A stretch of DNA of 6,284 nt from Chloroflexota bacterium. GTDB taxonomy: Bacteria > Chloroflexota > Anaerolineae > Anaerolineales > UBA4823. The notes beneath the pieces were generated by a model that saw only the letters and a program-made list of their open reading frames with translations, had not been told where the DNA came from and searched no databases. Of this stretch, positions 5,948-6,284 are shown piece after piece; position 1 is the stretch's first letter; every line of letters starts with the position of its first letter. A program made the translations under genes and the position numbers. The stretch is from assembly GCA_030669775.1 (NCBI GenBank), contig DAOVCZ010000115.1:1-6284 (forward strand). The letters run 5' to 3'.

Positions 5948-5986
5948 CATGGTTGACTGACGGGGGAATTGGTGCAACGAGATTCT

Positions 5987-6003
5987 TATAATCTACATAT
6001 AAT
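5987..6003 (+). promoter_or_regulatory. Candidate -10 elements upstream of the hsp20 gene
   Basis: Two perfect TATAAT hexamers lie 11 bp apart (5987-5992 and 5998-6003) in an AT-rich stretch. Neither has a good -35 at 16-18 bp; TTGACT at 5953-5958 is 28 bp from the first. They would leave leaders of more than 100 nt. No CIRCE element (TTAGCACTC-N9-GAGTGCTAA) or clear sigma-32-type promoter is seen. Confidence 0.3.
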
Positions 6004-6057
6004 TATCAAACTTTATTCTTACACTCTTCAATTAATATTCTAGATGTAATAAATTTT

Positions 6058-6072
6058 TGACCTGGATGGTCA
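6058..6072. repeat. Short palindrome TGACC-N5-GGTCA before hsp20
   Basis: Perfect 5-bp arms flank TGGAT, centred about 50 bp before the hsp20 start. It overlaps a -35-like TTGACC (6057-6062). It could be a repressor site, but arms this short occur by chance. Confidence 0.35.
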
Positions 6073-6114
6073 TAAAACAAACCTGAAATTAGATACATAT
6101 TTGGAGGTAAAGAA

Positions 6115-6284
6115 ATGCTTACTCGTTGGGATCCATTCCGTGAGATGATGGCCCTAAAAAATTCATTGGACCGCAGATTCAATGAAAATCTTTCCTTAGC
6201 ACCCTCTTTGCGGGAGTCATTCAATTGGAGCATAGCACTGGATGTAGTTGAAAGTGACGATGAATATTTGATCAAGGCCTCCTT
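6115..6284 (+). CDS. hsp20: Hsp20/alpha-crystallin small heat-shock protein (3' end outside window)
   Basis: Fifty-six codons plus two bases are present before the window ends. Small heat-shock proteins are ATP-independent holdases that bind unfolding proteins as oligomers in the cytoplasm. The N-terminal arm MLTRWDPFREMMALKNSLDR is typical of bacterial Hsp20 proteins. The alpha-crystallin domain begins about residue 36 with WSIALDVVESDDEYLIKAS, matching the usual P.vDi.E.ddey.l.a.lPG entry. The rest of the domain and the C-terminal I-x-I motif lie beyond the edge. The ATG is preceded by GGAGG (6103-6107) at 7-nt spacing. The 199-bp AT-rich gap and possible terminator before it suggest separate transcription from the kinase operon, probably stress-regulated, although no recognised heat-shock operator is visible. 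Confidence 0.9.
   Translation, partial: MLTRWDPFREMMALKNSLDRRFNENLSLAPSLRESFNWSIALDVVESDDEYLIKAS

Noticed and set aside
6006..6275. An 89-codon minus-strand frame across the hsp20 leader and start
   Set aside because: It runs antisense through a clear Hsp20 N-terminus and an AT-rich promoter region; nothing in it suggests a protein family.

Overview
The window looks like bacterial chromosome from the Chloroflexota, most likely an Anaerolineae-type organism. This is an inference from four things: an exported-type tail of Thr-Pro-Leu-Pro repeats, a small heat-shock protein opening MLTRWDPFREM, the style of the REC-GGDEF protein, and a large PPDK_N-like protein of a kind I associate with that phylum. 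No rRNA, tRNA, CRISPR array, insertion sequence or phage gene was seen.

Layout. Positions 2-256 (+) hold the last 84 codons of a Pro/Thr-rich protein, followed by a hairpin terminator near 321-364. The rest of the gap to 537 shows nothing else convincing. Positions 538-1461 (-) encode a response regulator with a GGDEF diguanylate cyclase domain. It is divergent from dnaN (1707-2840, +), the DNA polymerase III sliding clamp. Their 245-bp shared upstream region is the richest non-coding stretch. A 37-bp imperfect inverted repeat there places a perfect TTGACA on each strand, and a tandem 11-bp repeat forms part of a cluster of five CCACA motifs. dnaN ends at a good hairpin terminator (2875-2907). 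Next is a likely two-gene operon. The first gene (2932-5268) is a 778-residue protein with a PPDK/PEP-synthase-type ATP-binding domain but no visible phospho-histidine domain. It overlaps by ATGA the second gene (5265-5915), a deoxynucleoside kinase. After an AT-rich 199-bp gap, an Hsp20-family chaperone starts at 6115 and runs off the window.

How the genes may work together. dnaN acts in replication and the deoxynucleoside kinase supplies dNTP precursors by salvage, so the neighbourhood has a loose DNA-synthesis theme. The PPDK_N-like protein is translationally coupled to the kinase but has no assigned reaction. The c-di-GMP regulator shares only the intergenic control region with dnaN. No dnaA lies next to dnaN within the window.

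I do not see a clear new defence or mobile system. The best candidates for something undescribed are the PPDK_N-like protein with its conserved C-terminal domain, and the symmetric divergent promoter region before dnaN.
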